A stretch of DNA of 64,000 nt from Agrobacterium salinitolerans (lineage in GTDB: Bacteria > Pseudomonadota > Alphaproteobacteria > Rhizobiales > Rhizobiaceae): positions 62,240-126,239 of the forward strand of contig NZ_MRDH01000016.1 of NCBI RefSeq assembly GCF_002008225.1. Reading direction: 5' to 3'. Made by a program: the position numbers and the translations under genes. Numbering within the stretch: the first letter of the stretch is position 1; each line of letters opens with the position of its first letter. Below the pieces are notes generated by a model. It was not told the DNA's origin and did not search any database. It saw only the letters and a program-made list of their open reading frames with translations. This document shows positions 25,607 through 34,316 of this stretch, in pieces.

Positions 25607-25689
25607 GGATGGTCCTCCTGCCGGATGCGGATGATGGCCATGGCCCTTTGCGGGCCATGGCAAGACAACAAGATCAGGACAATGGGGGA

Positions 25690-26961
25690 TCAACCCTTGA
25701 TGGCTTCGGCCTTTGCCTGCATGGTTTTCGCCACCTCCGCCGGATCGAGATCCTGAATGATCATCCGCTGGCTTTCTTCCATCACCATCTTGCTGAACTC
25801 GTTGTAGAAAAGCTCAAGCCCGGTCGGAATGCGGTCGATACCGGCTTCAGACGCGGCCTTCATTGTCTCGATCAGCACCGGAAAATGCGGGATGGTCTTT
25901 TCGACGCCAGAGACATCCGCTTTCGGGCTAGGCGGGGTGTTGCCGCCGAGGATAGCGTAACTACGCTGGAATTCCGGCGTCATCGTCAGCTTGATGAAAT
26001 CCCAGACCAATGCCTTCTGGTCGTCGGGAATATCGGCCGGCATGGCAAGCACGTTGGAAGACCCGCCAAGCGGCGGATGAAGCGGCGGTACGGCATAAAC
26101 AATGTCACTCTTGGCCGAACCCTTTTCGGTTGTGCCATAAAGCCACGGCCCATCGAGCCGCATGGCCATCTTGCCATCGGCAAACAGCTTGCGCACGTCG
26201 CTGGCGCTCATGTCCACCGGGCTGATGCCGCTTTTCATCACGGTTTTCCATCGGGTCAAACCTTCCACCATCTGCGGCGTGTCGATGGTGATTTTGCCGT
26301 CCTTGTCGGTCCAGTAGGCGCCGGCGTCGAGGATATAGTTCAGCATTTCCGTCAGATATTGCCCCGGACCGCCCTTGGTTTCATGGCCTGTTCCGAACTG
26401 ATCGACAATACCGTCGCCGTTCAGATCCTTGGTCGTGGCTTTTGCAGCGGCCAGAAACTCGTCATAGGTCTTCGGAACTGCAACGCCCGCTTCTTCGAGA
26501 AGCTTCTTGTTGTAGGCCATCACGAAACCGAAATAGTTGGTCATGATGCAGACGGTTTCACCGTTCCATTCGCATTTCTGCTGGCCGGCCCAGCCCGTCA
26601 TGTCGATACCGTCCTTCTTCAGCCACGGGTCGAGCGGCTCCAGCCAACCGCTATCGGCAAACATCTGGAATTCGAAAGACGCCAGATGCACGATCTGCGG
26701 CGGCTGGTTGGCTGCAAAAAGCGTCGTCATCGTGTCGGCATAGGAACTGCGCTCCGCCTTGGTGAACTCGATCTTCACGCCCGGATGCTGTTTCTCGAAG
26801 GCGGCAATGGCGGAACGCCACCATTCGCCCGTGCCGGCATCATCGGTTTGCCAGGAAATGAACTTCAGCACGGTATCGGCCATGGCAGGGGCAACGGCCC
26901 CCATCGTTACCAAAACGGCGGCCGCGGTGCTGAGCGCCAGCTTTTTCATTCTTTTTGTCAT
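25690..26961 (-). CDS. Carbohydrate ABC transporter substrate-binding protein, family 1
   Basis: The protein has 423 residues. A Sec signal peptide (about 1-33, ending AVAPAMA-D) precedes a MalE-like fold: TVLKFISWQTDDAGTGEWW, FEKQHPGVKIEFTKAE and KLFADGKMAMRLDGPWLYG, all common in family-1 sugar-binding proteins. The ATG at 26959-26961 has GGAGGAGGAAACC upstream. It is probably the substrate-specific entry point of the pathway, so its ligand would define the whole cluster. Confidence 0.92.
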   Translation of the reverse strand: MTKRMKKLALSTAAAVLVTMGAVAPAMADTVLKFISWQTDDAGTGEWWRSAIAAFEKQHPGVKIEFTKAERSSYADTMTTLFAANQPPQIVHLASFEFQMFADSGWLEPLDPWLKKDGIDMTGWAGQQKCEWNGETVCIMTNYFGFVMAYNKKLLEEAGVAVPKTYDEFLAAAKATTKDLNGDGIVDQFGTGHETKGGPGQYLTEMLNYILDAGAYWTDKDGKITIDTPQMVEGLTRWKTVMKSGISPVDMSASDVRKLFADGKMAMRLDGPWLYGTTEKGSAKSDIVYAVPPLHPPLGGSSNVLAMPADIPDDQKALVWDFIKLTMTPEFQRSYAILGGNTPPSPKADVSGVEKTIPHFPVLIETMKAASEAGIDRIPTGLELFYNEFSKMVMEESQRMIIQDLDPAEVAKTMQAKAEAIKG

Positions 26962-26985
26962 GGTTTCCTCCTCCAAAAAACCAAA

Positions 26986-28152
26986 TCAGATGCGTTCAAT
27001 CAGACCGAGTGCCGCCTCCGACGGTCTTACCCCAAGTCCCGGTCCCGAAGGCAGGTGATATCTGCCTTCGCGGCAATCCATGTCGCCCTCCAGCAGGCGG
27101 CGGTTGGGTTCGAAGATCGAGTGCTGGAATTCGTGCCCCTTCAGCATCGACAATGTCGATGACGCCTGCAGGCTGGCGGCAAGGAAAATGCCGGCGCCGA
27201 CTGTTGCGTGCGGGATGACATCAATGCCATGCTCGGCGGCAAGAGCGCCGATGCGGATGAAATTGGTGATGCCCTTGTGTCCCATTTCCGGCTGCACAAT
27301 GGCGATACGGCAGCGCTCTATGCGGGCGCGCATATCCCAATGGGTGCGCCATTCCTCGCCGACGGCTATCGGAACATCGGTGTTCTTCGAAACCCTCTCA
27401 AGACCCGCAATGTCCTCCGTCCAGACCGGAGCCTCGGCGAACCAAGGATCGAAAGGTTTCATCTCGGCAATCAGCTCCAGCGCCCGTTCCGGCGTCTGAT
27501 TCCAGTGCATGTCGGCGGCGATCTTCGCCTGCGGACCAAGCACCTGCCGGAGATTGGCGATTTCCGCCGCCGGGCCGTCATCAGCCACCGGCGTTGCGAA
27601 TTTGAAGGCATCGAAACCACGATCCTGCCAGTATTTCGCCAACTCTCCACGAGCCTTCAGCGTTTTTTCAGGCAGGCCGGAAACATAGGCCGGAAACGTA
27701 TCTACCCCGCCGCCAAGAAGATCGCGGATGGATTTTCCGGCTTCCTGCCCAGCAATATCCCAGAGCGCGATATCAAGCGCGGCGAGCGCATCGACGTAAA
27801 AGCCGCCGGTATAACCGCGCACCCGCATCATGTCGTAGAGGTCGTCATAAACAGCCGAAGGATCGGACGCATCGCGGCCGATCACGAAACCGGCGAGAAG
27901 ATCATTGATGAGGGCGGCGACCGCGCCGGGGGCGACGATGCCATAGGTCTCGCCCCAGCCGACAGTGCCGGCCTCGGTCATCATGCGCACCAACACGCTG
28001 CGGTCGAAGGTGGGGTAGACCGTGCGATTGCCCTTGCGCACGATGTAGCCATTGAGATTGACCACCTCGCCTTCCCTGAGCGCGCCAAGATAGGGCACCT
28101 TGCGCGGCTGGGTCAGCGTGAAGACTTCGACTGTTGCAATGGGGCTATTCAT
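26986..28152 (-). CDS. Enolase-superfamily sugar-acid dehydratase/racemase (mandelate racemase/MLE family)
   Basis: The protein has 388 residues. Metal ligands of the barrel are D214 (ADMHWN), E240 (FAEAP) and E266 (VGEEW). H315 in IPHATVG matches the catalytic histidine of mandelate racemase. Two differences stand out: the KxK motif reads K184-F-A186, and the usual Asp of the His-Asp dyad appears to be E289 in VQPEMGHKG. The probable reaction is dehydration of an aldonate or aldarate to a 2-keto-3-deoxy acid, which fits the aldolase and kinase next door. The exact sugar acid is unknown. The start overlaps the aldolase stop (ATGA). Confidence 0.88.
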   Translation of the reverse strand: MNSPIATVEVFTLTQPRKVPYLGALREGEVVNLNGYIVRKGNRTVYPTFDRSVLVRMMTEAGTVGWGETYGIVAPGAVAALINDLLAGFVIGRDASDPSAVYDDLYDMMRVRGYTGGFYVDALAALDIALWDIAGQEAGKSIRDLLGGGVDTFPAYVSGLPEKTLKARGELAKYWQDRGFDAFKFATPVADDGPAAEIANLRQVLGPQAKIAADMHWNQTPERALELIAEMKPFDPWFAEAPVWTEDIAGLERVSKNTDVPIAVGEEWRTHWDMRARIERCRIAIVQPEMGHKGITNFIRIGALAAEHGIDVIPHATVGAGIFLAASLQASSTLSMLKGHEFQHSIFEPNRRLLEGDMDCREGRYHLPSGPGLGVRPSEAALGLIERI

Positions 28153-29060
28153 GCGGCCTCCGCGGCAACAAGGCCGAGTTCGACCAGATTGGCATCGATA
28201 TCGGCAAGCGCCGCCGCATCGAGCTCGGGTGTCGGCGCGCGCACGCCAATGCCGTCGATCACCCCTCGGCGGGCCAGCACATATTTGGTCAGCCGCATGC
28301 GATAAACAGCCTGCAACACCAGAAGCGGCAGGGTTCGGATATAGATTCTCCGAGCCTCCTCCTGCCGCCCCGCGACAAGCGCCCGGTCGATGGCCACATG
28401 TTCCTCGGCAATCTCCAGCGCCGGCATCGCCGCCGTAGCGCCTCGGGCATATTCGTCGAGAATGTACCGCGCACCGCCGCCGCCGATGACGCCCTTCAGC
28501 GTCGAAGGCGCGTGGGCGATGATGTGGCTGATGGCCGGACCGGCGGGAAGCGTTTCTTCCTTGACGTAGGCGACCTGCGGCAAGGCGCCCACGATCTCCA
28601 CAATCGCCTGTGGCGAAAGGTCGGAGCCGCGCGGCGCAGGCGCGTTCTGCAGGATGATTTCAACCTCGGGCAGTGCCTCGACTATTCGCCCGAGGAATTC
28701 GATCAGCGCCGGCGCATCCGTGCCGACGGATTTGGGCGGCTGCACCATCAGGTGGCGAATGCCAAGCGCCGATGCCGCCCGCCCGTGCTCGACCACCTCA
28801 CGCCAGTCGGCCGCACTGGCGCCGGCCACAACAGGCACCCGACCGGCCACCGCATCCACGACGATCTTCAAGAGCGTTGCACGCTCGGCGGCATTCAAAG
28901 TCTCCACCTCGCTGGCGAAACCGGGAAACACGACACCATCCACGCCCTTGTCGAGCGCAAAGACCACCAGCCGCTTCATACCCCCTTCGTCAATGCCGCC
29001 ATCCGCCAGAAAAGGCGTGGGCAGAACAGGCAAAATCCCCTTGAGGCCAGCCACCATCAT
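28149..29060 (-). CDS. Dihydrodipicolinate synthase-family aldolase (2-keto-3-deoxy sugar acid type)
   Basis: The protein has 303 residues of class I (beta/alpha)8 fold. Schiff-base lysine K167 lies in AYVKEETLPAG. The DHDPS catalytic tyrosine position reads Q138 in IILQNAPAPRGSDLS, so it is not a true DapA. In this setting it should cleave a 2-keto-3-deoxy acid (or its phosphate) to pyruvate and an aldehyde (inference). Two adjacent ATGs exist (29060 and 29057); the second has better spacing from GGGAGGAG. It is the first gene of the minus-strand operon. Confidence 0.86.
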   Translation of the reverse strand: MMVAGLKGILPVLPTPFLADGGIDEGGMKRLVVFALDKGVDGVVFPGFASEVETLNAAERATLLKIVVDAVAGRVPVVAGASAADWREVVEHGRAASALGIRHLMVQPPKSVGTDAPALIEFLGRIVEALPEVEIILQNAPAPRGSDLSPQAIVEIVGALPQVAYVKEETLPAGPAISHIIAHAPSTLKGVIGGGGARYILDEYARGATAAMPALEIAEEHVAIDRALVAGRQEEARRIYIRTLPLLVLQAVYRMRLTKYVLARRGVIDGIGVRAPTPELDAAALADIDANLVELGLVAAEAA

Positions 29061-29075
29061 TCTCCTCCCAATTAA

Positions 29076-29092
29076 GTATCATATATTGATAC
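29076..29092. promoter_or_regulatory. 17-bp palindromic candidate operator GTATCA-TATAT-TGATAC
   Basis: Perfect 6-bp arms flank TATAT in the 112-bp gap between the divergent aldolase and kinase genes. The site lies 16 bp upstream of the aldolase start and 80 bp upstream of the kinase start, so one bound dimer could control both directions. The only DNA-binding protein encoded in this cluster is the IclR-SMP-30 fusion, which makes it the prime candidate. This is inference. Confidence 0.6.
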
Positions 29093-29106
29093 CTTGAATT
29101 CACTAA

Positions 29107-29136
29107 TTGACACTACATAGACTCGCACCCTATGAC
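29107..29136 (+). promoter_or_regulatory. Candidate sigma-70 promoter for the kinase gene
   Basis: TTGACA (29107-29112) is separated by 18 bases from TATGAC (29131-29136). The -35 box matches the consensus fully and lies 14 bases downstream of the palindrome at 29076-29092. Transcription would start about 30 bases before the kinase ATG. Confidence 0.5.
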
Positions 29137-29172
29137 AAGCCCCAAGATGAAATGAACGAGGAGGTTCAAGAC

Positions 29173-30084
29173 ATGCCAGCACCGGCGACATCGATCATCG
29201 TTGATTGGGGAACGACATCACTGAGGGCGGCGCTCGTTGGTGAAGGCGGCGCAGAACTCGATCATCTCGAAACCGCCGACGGCATTACGAGCCTTGGCAA
29301 GGGTGAACACGAAGCTGCGCTGATGGCAGCACTCGCGCCCTGGTTTTCGCGTCACGGGGCCTTGCCCGTCGCAGCGCTCGGCATGATCACCAGCCGCAAC
29401 GGCTGGGTCGAAGTCGCTTATGTGCCGTGCCCGGCAGGCCCGGCGGAACTTGCCGCCGGAACGGTGCGCAAATCGCTGCCGAACGGCTCCAATCTCGTCT
29501 TCTTGCCGGGTCTCAATGACCCCGCCCGCCAGCCCTTTCCCGACGTGATGCGCGGCGAAGAAACCCAGATCGTCGGCCATGGCCTCGGCGAAGACGCCAC
29601 CCTCATCATCCCCGGAACGCACAGCAAATGGGCGCGGATAAAGGCGGGTCGGATCGACGGTTTCCAGACATTCGTGACCGGTGAAATCTTTAATCTGCTG
29701 ATCAATCACTCTTTCATCGCGCGCGGTTCCACGCAGCCGCCGGTCGATGATCCGCAGGCCTATCGCTGGGGTCTGAAAGAGGCAAAACGATCCGCCGCCA
29801 TGCTGTCGCTGCTGTTTTCGGCGCGAACTGGCGGGCTTGCCGGCCGGCTTTCGCCGGATCAGTTGCGCTCCTATGTGCGGGGACTGGTCATCGGGCAGGA
29901 GTTTCGGCAGGCCCGCGATGCCGGATGGTATGCGGAGGGAGACGAGGCAGCGATCGTCGGCAATGACGGGCTGAACGATCTCTATCTGGTTGCCGCAGAT
30001 GTTTTCGGGCTCAAGACATCCATGGGGGCGGACGATGCTCTCACGAAGGGTGCCCTGGCTGTCCTGCGCCAAGCTATTTCGTAA
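29173..30084 (+). CDS. dgoK: 2-dehydro-3-deoxygalactonokinase (DgoK family)
   Basis: The protein has 303 residues, a normal DgoK length. The N-terminal phosphate motif IIVDWGTTSLRAALV and the later MRGEETQIVG and LIIPGTHSKWARI are family signatures. It phosphorylates 2-keto-3-deoxygalactonate or a similar acid at the expense of ATP. The ATG at 29173 follows GAGGAGGTTCAAGAC; an upstream ATG at 29152 overlaps that ribosome site. It diverges from the aldolase/dehydratase operon and completes the dehydration-phosphorylation-aldol sequence expected of a De Ley-Doudoroff-like route. Confidence 0.9.
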   Translation: MPAPATSIIVDWGTTSLRAALVGEGGAELDHLETADGITSLGKGEHEAALMAALAPWFSRHGALPVAALGMITSRNGWVEVAYVPCPAGPAELAAGTVRKSLPNGSNLVFLPGLNDPARQPFPDVMRGEETQIVGHGLGEDATLIIPGTHSKWARIKAGRIDGFQTFVTGEIFNLLINHSFIARGSTQPPVDDPQAYRWGLKEAKRSAAMLSLLFSARTGGLAGRLSPDQLRSYVRGLVIGQEFRQARDAGWYAEGDEAAIVGNDGLNDLYLVAADVFGLKTSMGADDALTKGALAVLRQAIS

Positions 30085-30152
30085 CCTCTGCCGAGCGCCG
30101 GATGCCCAAATGGCGGCATCCTGCTTTCAAACCCCATGTTTTTAGGACCGTC

Positions 30153-30779
30153 ATGTACGACTTCCCAGCCAATATCGGCACCAGCCGTCACGAAAACGAT
30201 ATCATTACCGCTCTGGTCCGCCTTCAACGCATCGGCCTCCCAGACAATCCGATCGCCTTTTATGGCTCATCCTCGTTTCGAATCTGGGGTTCCATTGCCG
30301 AAGATCTCGGCTCGCTGGATATCGTCAATCTGGGATTTGGCGGCGGCACTTACCTCTCCGCCAGCCACTACATGCACCAGCTTCTGGTTCCTTTAAAACC
30401 AAACAGAGTGGTGCTTTATTTCGGCGAAAACGATATTGCCAGCGACGGCCTCAAGGCTCAGACGTCGCTCCGGCACCTGCACGATTTGCGGGATGGAATC
30501 TATCGTGCGCTACCGCAGGCGGACGTGTTTGTTGTGGCGATCAAGCACAGTCCGGCGCGCTGGATATACCGCCATGAATTCGATCTCTTCAACCAGATGG
30601 CGCGCGACTGGTGCAATAGCAGCGAACGCACAACATGGCTTAACCCGAACGCCGGCCTCATTGGTGAGAACGGCCTCCCGATGTTCCGTTATTATTTATC
30701 CGATCTGGTTCACCTGAATGCGGCAGGCTATGCCGTCTGGTCGGAAGCGCTCAGAAAAACGCTGGGCCTACACAACTGA
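30153..30779 (+). CDS. SGNH/GDSL-type hydrolase
   Basis: The protein has 208 residues with no signal peptide. Four blocks of the fold are visible: block I AFYGSSSFRIW (nucleophile serine), block II IVNLGFGGGTYL, block III LYFGENDIAS (Gly-x-Asn-Asp) and block V DLVHLNAAGYAVW (Asp and His). This is an esterase or lipase-type fold. It lies 68 bases after dgoK and could deacylate the incoming sugar (inference). The start at 30153 has TTTAGGA upstream. Confidence 0.82.
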   Translation: MYDFPANIGTSRHENDIITALVRLQRIGLPDNPIAFYGSSSFRIWGSIAEDLGSLDIVNLGFGGGTYLSASHYMHQLLVPLKPNRVVLYFGENDIASDGLKAQTSLRHLHDLRDGIYRALPQADVFVVAIKHSPARWIYRHEFDLFNQMARDWCNSSERTTWLNPNAGLIGENGLPMFRYYLSDLVHLNAAGYAVWSEALRKTLGLHN

Positions 30780-30904
30780 GGCGGGCGGCAACTTTATCTT
30801 CGCATCGAAGGAATCCGAATCCGCCGCGGGCCAACCAGGAGCATCGCCAATCGCACGCTTTTTTAGTGCCGGAAGCCCTTCAGCATGATCTCTCTTGCGC
30901 GCTT

Positions 30905-32263
30905 CTATCGCTTTAACCCTGTATCCGCGGGCTCTCCCGGCCGATCCCTCAGGCCGAGACGGGCGATTTTCTCATTGAGCGTGCGGTGGGGGATGCCGAG
31001 CCTCGCGGCCGCCTTAGCCGTATTGCCGTTACTGTCATCGATCGCGCGGCCGATGACGTCAGCCTCGAAGGCGACCAATTGCTCGGGCAAAGTCAGGGGA
31101 TCGCCGGGCTGCAGGACTTCCCCTCCGGATGCGGCGTCATCGAGCCCAAGAGCGAAGCGCTCGGCGTACGCCTTGAGCTCCCGGACGTTGCCTCGCCATT
31201 CCTGCTGCCGCAATCGCGCCAGGAGATCGGCGGATACGCTCCGCTCGGCCCGGCCGTAGCGATGGGCGGCGAGCGAAGCGAAATGACCAAAGAGTAGGCC
31301 GATATCCTGCCGGCGCTGCCTGAGCGGCGGGATGCGCACATCCACGGTCGCCAGCCGGTAGAACAGATCTTCGCGGAACCGCCCGGCGGCGATTTCGCCG
31401 GAAAGGTCGCTCTTGGCAGCGGCGATAACCCGTACATCGATCGGTCGCAGCCGGTTTTCGCCCAGTCGCTCGACCAAGCGCTCCTGCAGCACGCGCAGGA
31501 TTTTCGCCTGCAGTCCCAGGGGCATCGACTCGATTTCATCGAGAAAGATGGTTCCACCCGCGGCATGCTCGAACTTGCCTTGCCGGTCGGCGAGCGCGCC
31601 GGTGAAGGCCCCCTTCGCATGACCCAAAATTTCACTCTCGAAGATGCTTTCGGGCAGCGCTGCGCAATTGATCGCCACGAAGGGACCGCCCGCCCGGCGG
31701 CTTTGCTGGTGGAGCGCCTGGGCGACGAGCTCCTTGCCGGTTCCGGTTTCACCGACGACCAGCACGTCGATATCGACATTCGCCAGCATCTGGATGCGGC
31801 TGCGCAAGTCCCGGAGCGCCGGGCTGTCGCCGACGATCTCGACGCCGCCGCCCGTCTGGACCAACCCCTGAAGGCGGGCGATTTCTTGTTTCATCCGACG
31901 CTTCTCGACCGCCTTGTCGAGAATCGAAAGCAGATGCTCGGCATCATAGGGCTTTTCGATAAAGTCCTCCGCTCCCTGCTTCATCGCCTTGACCGCCAGG
32001 GTAACGTCGCCGTGACCAGTCATCAGAACGATAGGAACCTCGCTGCGGGCCTTGATCAGAGAGTTCAGAAGCGTCATGCCGTCTATGCTGGGCATGCGGA
32101 TATCGCTCAACACGACATCCGGCTCGTCGCGAAAGAATTGCTGGTACGCTTCTTCAGGCCGATGGAAAGCGGATACGGAAAACCCGCTGACCTCCAACCA
32201 GTCGGTTGCCGCCTTCAGGAGGTCGCGGTCGTCATCAACAAGAAGAATATGTCCGCGGGTCAT
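30905..32263 (-). CDS. Sigma-54-dependent response regulator, DctD type
   Basis: The protein has 452 residues. The receiver domain has D54 in VLSDIRMPSIDG and K in DFIEKPYD. The AAA+ domain (about 140-375) has Walker A GETGTGKE, the sigma-54 contact loop ESEILGHAKGAFTGA and Walker B GGTIFLDEIE. A Fis-type helix-turn-helix closes the protein (GNTAKAAARLGIPHRTLNEK). It partners the kinase encoded 4 bp upstream. A -24/-12 promoter ahead of the linked TRAP genes (37949-37965) fits its role as activator of that operon. Confidence 0.92.
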   Translation of the reverse strand: MTRGHILLVDDDRDLLKAATDWLEVSGFSVSAFHRPEEAYQQFFRDEPDVVLSDIRMPSIDGMTLLNSLIKARSEVPIVLMTGHGDVTLAVKAMKQGAEDFIEKPYDAEHLLSILDKAVEKRRMKQEIARLQGLVQTGGGVEIVGDSPALRDLRSRIQMLANVDIDVLVVGETGTGKELVAQALHQQSRRAGGPFVAINCAALPESIFESEILGHAKGAFTGALADRQGKFEHAAGGTIFLDEIESMPLGLQAKILRVLQERLVERLGENRLRPIDVRVIAAAKSDLSGEIAAGRFREDLFYRLATVDVRIPPLRQRRQDIGLLFGHFASLAAHRYGRAERSVSADLLARLRQQEWRGNVRELKAYAERFALGLDDAASGGEVLQPGDPLTLPEQLVAFEADVIGRAIDDSNGNTAKAAARLGIPHRTLNEKIARLGLRDRPGEPADTGLKR

Positions 32264-34074
32264 TGCGCCGCCTCGAGCGGATGTGCGGGCCGCTTGCCCA
32301 CCGGCATCGAAATCGTCGCCATTGTCCCGCCGCCTGGCGTTTCGGCATAAAGAATCTCACCGCCGAACTCCCGAACAATCGCGGTTGCAATGGACAGGCC
32401 AAGGCCAAGGCCCTCACCCGTGAGCTTGGTGGTGAAGAAGGGCTCGGCAATACGATCACGGTGCTCCGGTGCGATACCCGAACCGTTGTCGATCACCGCT
32501 ACGCTCACCCGCCCGGCATGCGCAGTCCGTTGTATGGTGACAGAAGGGTTCTGTATGCCTTCCACCGCATCGAGAGCGTTCAGGAGTAAATTGAGCGTCA
32601 CCTGTTCGAGCTTCACCGCCACGGCAACGACAACCGGCGACGGCCCCCTCGCCTCGAACGCCGGCGTGACACCAAGCGCCTTCGCCCGAGGAGCCGCAAG
32701 ATCGAGAGCGTTTCCTATGACCGCGTCGATGGTGACCGCTTCGAGGTCGGAAGCCCCCTTACGGCCAAATGTCTTGAGGTGCTTGACCGTTCGTTGCATC
32801 CGCTTGACCAGCGCGCGCGCATCGAGAAGCCGGTCGCCCACTTTCGCGGCGGCCTCTTTCTCCGCCAGAACACCGGCGGTCGCCAATGTGGCTTCAAGCG
32901 CCGCCAGCGGCTGGCTGACCTCATGCACGATCGCAGTCGACATCCGGCCGAGGGCAGCCATCTTTTCGGAATGGATGAGCCCTTCCTGCGCGCGGCGAAG
33001 CTCGTCCTCTGTCCGCTTGCGCATGTCGATCTCGCGGGCGAGGTCCTGCGTGCGTTCGGCCACCTTGCGTTCCAGGATTTCGCCCTGGCGCAGCCGCATC
33101 CGGATGATGAGCGCGCGCTGATGCAGGAAGTAGAGCGCGCCGGTGGATATGAGGCCGGCGATCAGCGCCGCGAGCGCCCAGAAGCCGGCGATCTTGCCGG
33201 CGTCACCCGTGCTCGTTGCCGCCAGCACCATCCAACCGTCCGGCTCGACGCGCGAGAATTTTGCCAGGAGCCGCTGCCCGCCCTCCTCCACATGGACCGC
33301 CCGCTCGTCCGTATTGTCCGCCGGCGGGGTTACGCCCGAAGGGAGGATAGGTTGTCTCGCCGCGAGATCGGCCCCCTCGTAGGTCCGTTCCTTGGCAAGT
33401 CGCTCGACGGCTTCATCGGAAAGTGCCGCCAACGGCCGGTATTTCCAATCCGGGTTGCCAGAGAGAAAGACGATGCCCCAGCGGTCGGCGATCGCAGTCT
33501 GGACACCCGCAGCCTCCCAGGTCAATTCGAGCGGCAGCAGATCCGCCTTAACGACGGCGACGATCGGCGGACGACCGGGCACGTCTATCCGCGACGTGAG
33601 AAAATAGCCAGGCTTGCGAGTGGTAACGCCGATCGCGTAATAACGTCCCTCGCCCGCACGCAGCGCATCCTGGAAATAAGGGCGGAAGCTGTAATCGTGG
33701 CCGACGAAGCTTTCACCAGTCGCGAAATTGCTCGCGGCAAGCGCGATCCCGCGGGCGTCGAGCACGTAGAGCTCGGCGGCGCCGGCTTGCCTTACGACTG
33801 TCTGAAGATAGCGGTTGGCGGCATCAAGAACAGCCGGGCTGGGTTCGCTTTCTGCAAGGGCGCGTATGCGGGCATCTTCGCCCATAACAAGTGGTAGATA
33901 ACGAAACCGTTCGATCTCCGTGGCAATCGCCCTGTTGGTCAGGAAAAGACTTCGCTGAATCTGCCCTTCCAGGGCGCCGGTCGCCGAACTGCTCGCAAGA
34001 TGGTAGGCGACAAAAGGCGCAATGCAGGTCACGACCAGCATCAGGACAGTCATTCTGCCGATGTTGCGCGCCAT
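32260..34074 (-). CDS. Sensor histidine kinase, DctB type
   Basis: With the ATG at 34072-34074 the protein has 604 residues. In-frame ATGs at 34200 and further upstream would lengthen it, so the start is uncertain. A first membrane segment (TVLMLVVTCIAPFVAYHLA) and a second near AGFWALAALIAGLISTGALYF enclose a double Cache-like domain (DYSFRPYFQDALRAGEGRYY). The H-box reads MSTAIVHEVSQPLAALEATL. The HATPase has VTLNLLLNALDAVEG and GEGLGLGLSIATAIVREFGG. Family knowledge: DctB senses C4-dicarboxylates. Here the ligand is probably the TRAP-TAXI substrate. Confidence 0.88.
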   Translation of the reverse strand: MARNIGRMTVLMLVVTCIAPFVAYHLASSSATGALEGQIQRSLFLTNRAIATEIERFRYLPLVMGEDARIRALAESEPSPAVLDAANRYLQTVVRQAGAAELYVLDARGIALAASNFATGESFVGHDYSFRPYFQDALRAGEGRYYAIGVTTRKPGYFLTSRIDVPGRPPIVAVVKADLLPLELTWEAAGVQTAIADRWGIVFLSGNPDWKYRPLAALSDEAVERLAKERTYEGADLAARQPILPSGVTPPADNTDERAVHVEEGGQRLLAKFSRVEPDGWMVLAATSTGDAGKIAGFWALAALIAGLISTGALYFLHQRALIIRMRLRQGEILERKVAERTQDLAREIDMRKRTEDELRRAQEGLIHSEKMAALGRMSTAIVHEVSQPLAALEATLATAGVLAEKEAAAKVGDRLLDARALVKRMQRTVKHLKTFGRKGASDLEAVTIDAVIGNALDLAAPRAKALGVTPAFEARGPSPVVVAVAVKLEQVTLNLLLNALDAVEGIQNPSVTIQRTAHAGRVSVAVIDNGSGIAPEHRDRIAEPFFTTKLTGEGLGLGLSIATAIVREFGGEILYAETPGGGTMATISMPVGKRPAHPLEAAQ

Positions 34075-34316
34075 TGCCGAGTCGACCTGCCTTCCGGATG
34101 TGTCCTTAGATCGAAAGCGACCCAAGGACGGATTGTAAGTGTTGCAGCGACCTTTGCGGATCTGAAAACCGTGTCGTGCCGCAAGAATTGTCCGATGCAT
34201 CAAGTGTAGCGCCTCTTTCTTGCAGAGAGAACAGCAGATCCGCAAGCGAGCGATCTGAACTGCTGCATCGTTCCCTCTTCAAATACCTTGCGATTTAAGG
34301 ACCCCTGCAGCAGGCC

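Noticed and set aside
25609-27162. 517-codon open frame on the plus strand
   Set aside because: It is antisense to the solute-binding protein gene and has no recognisable domain or ribosome site.
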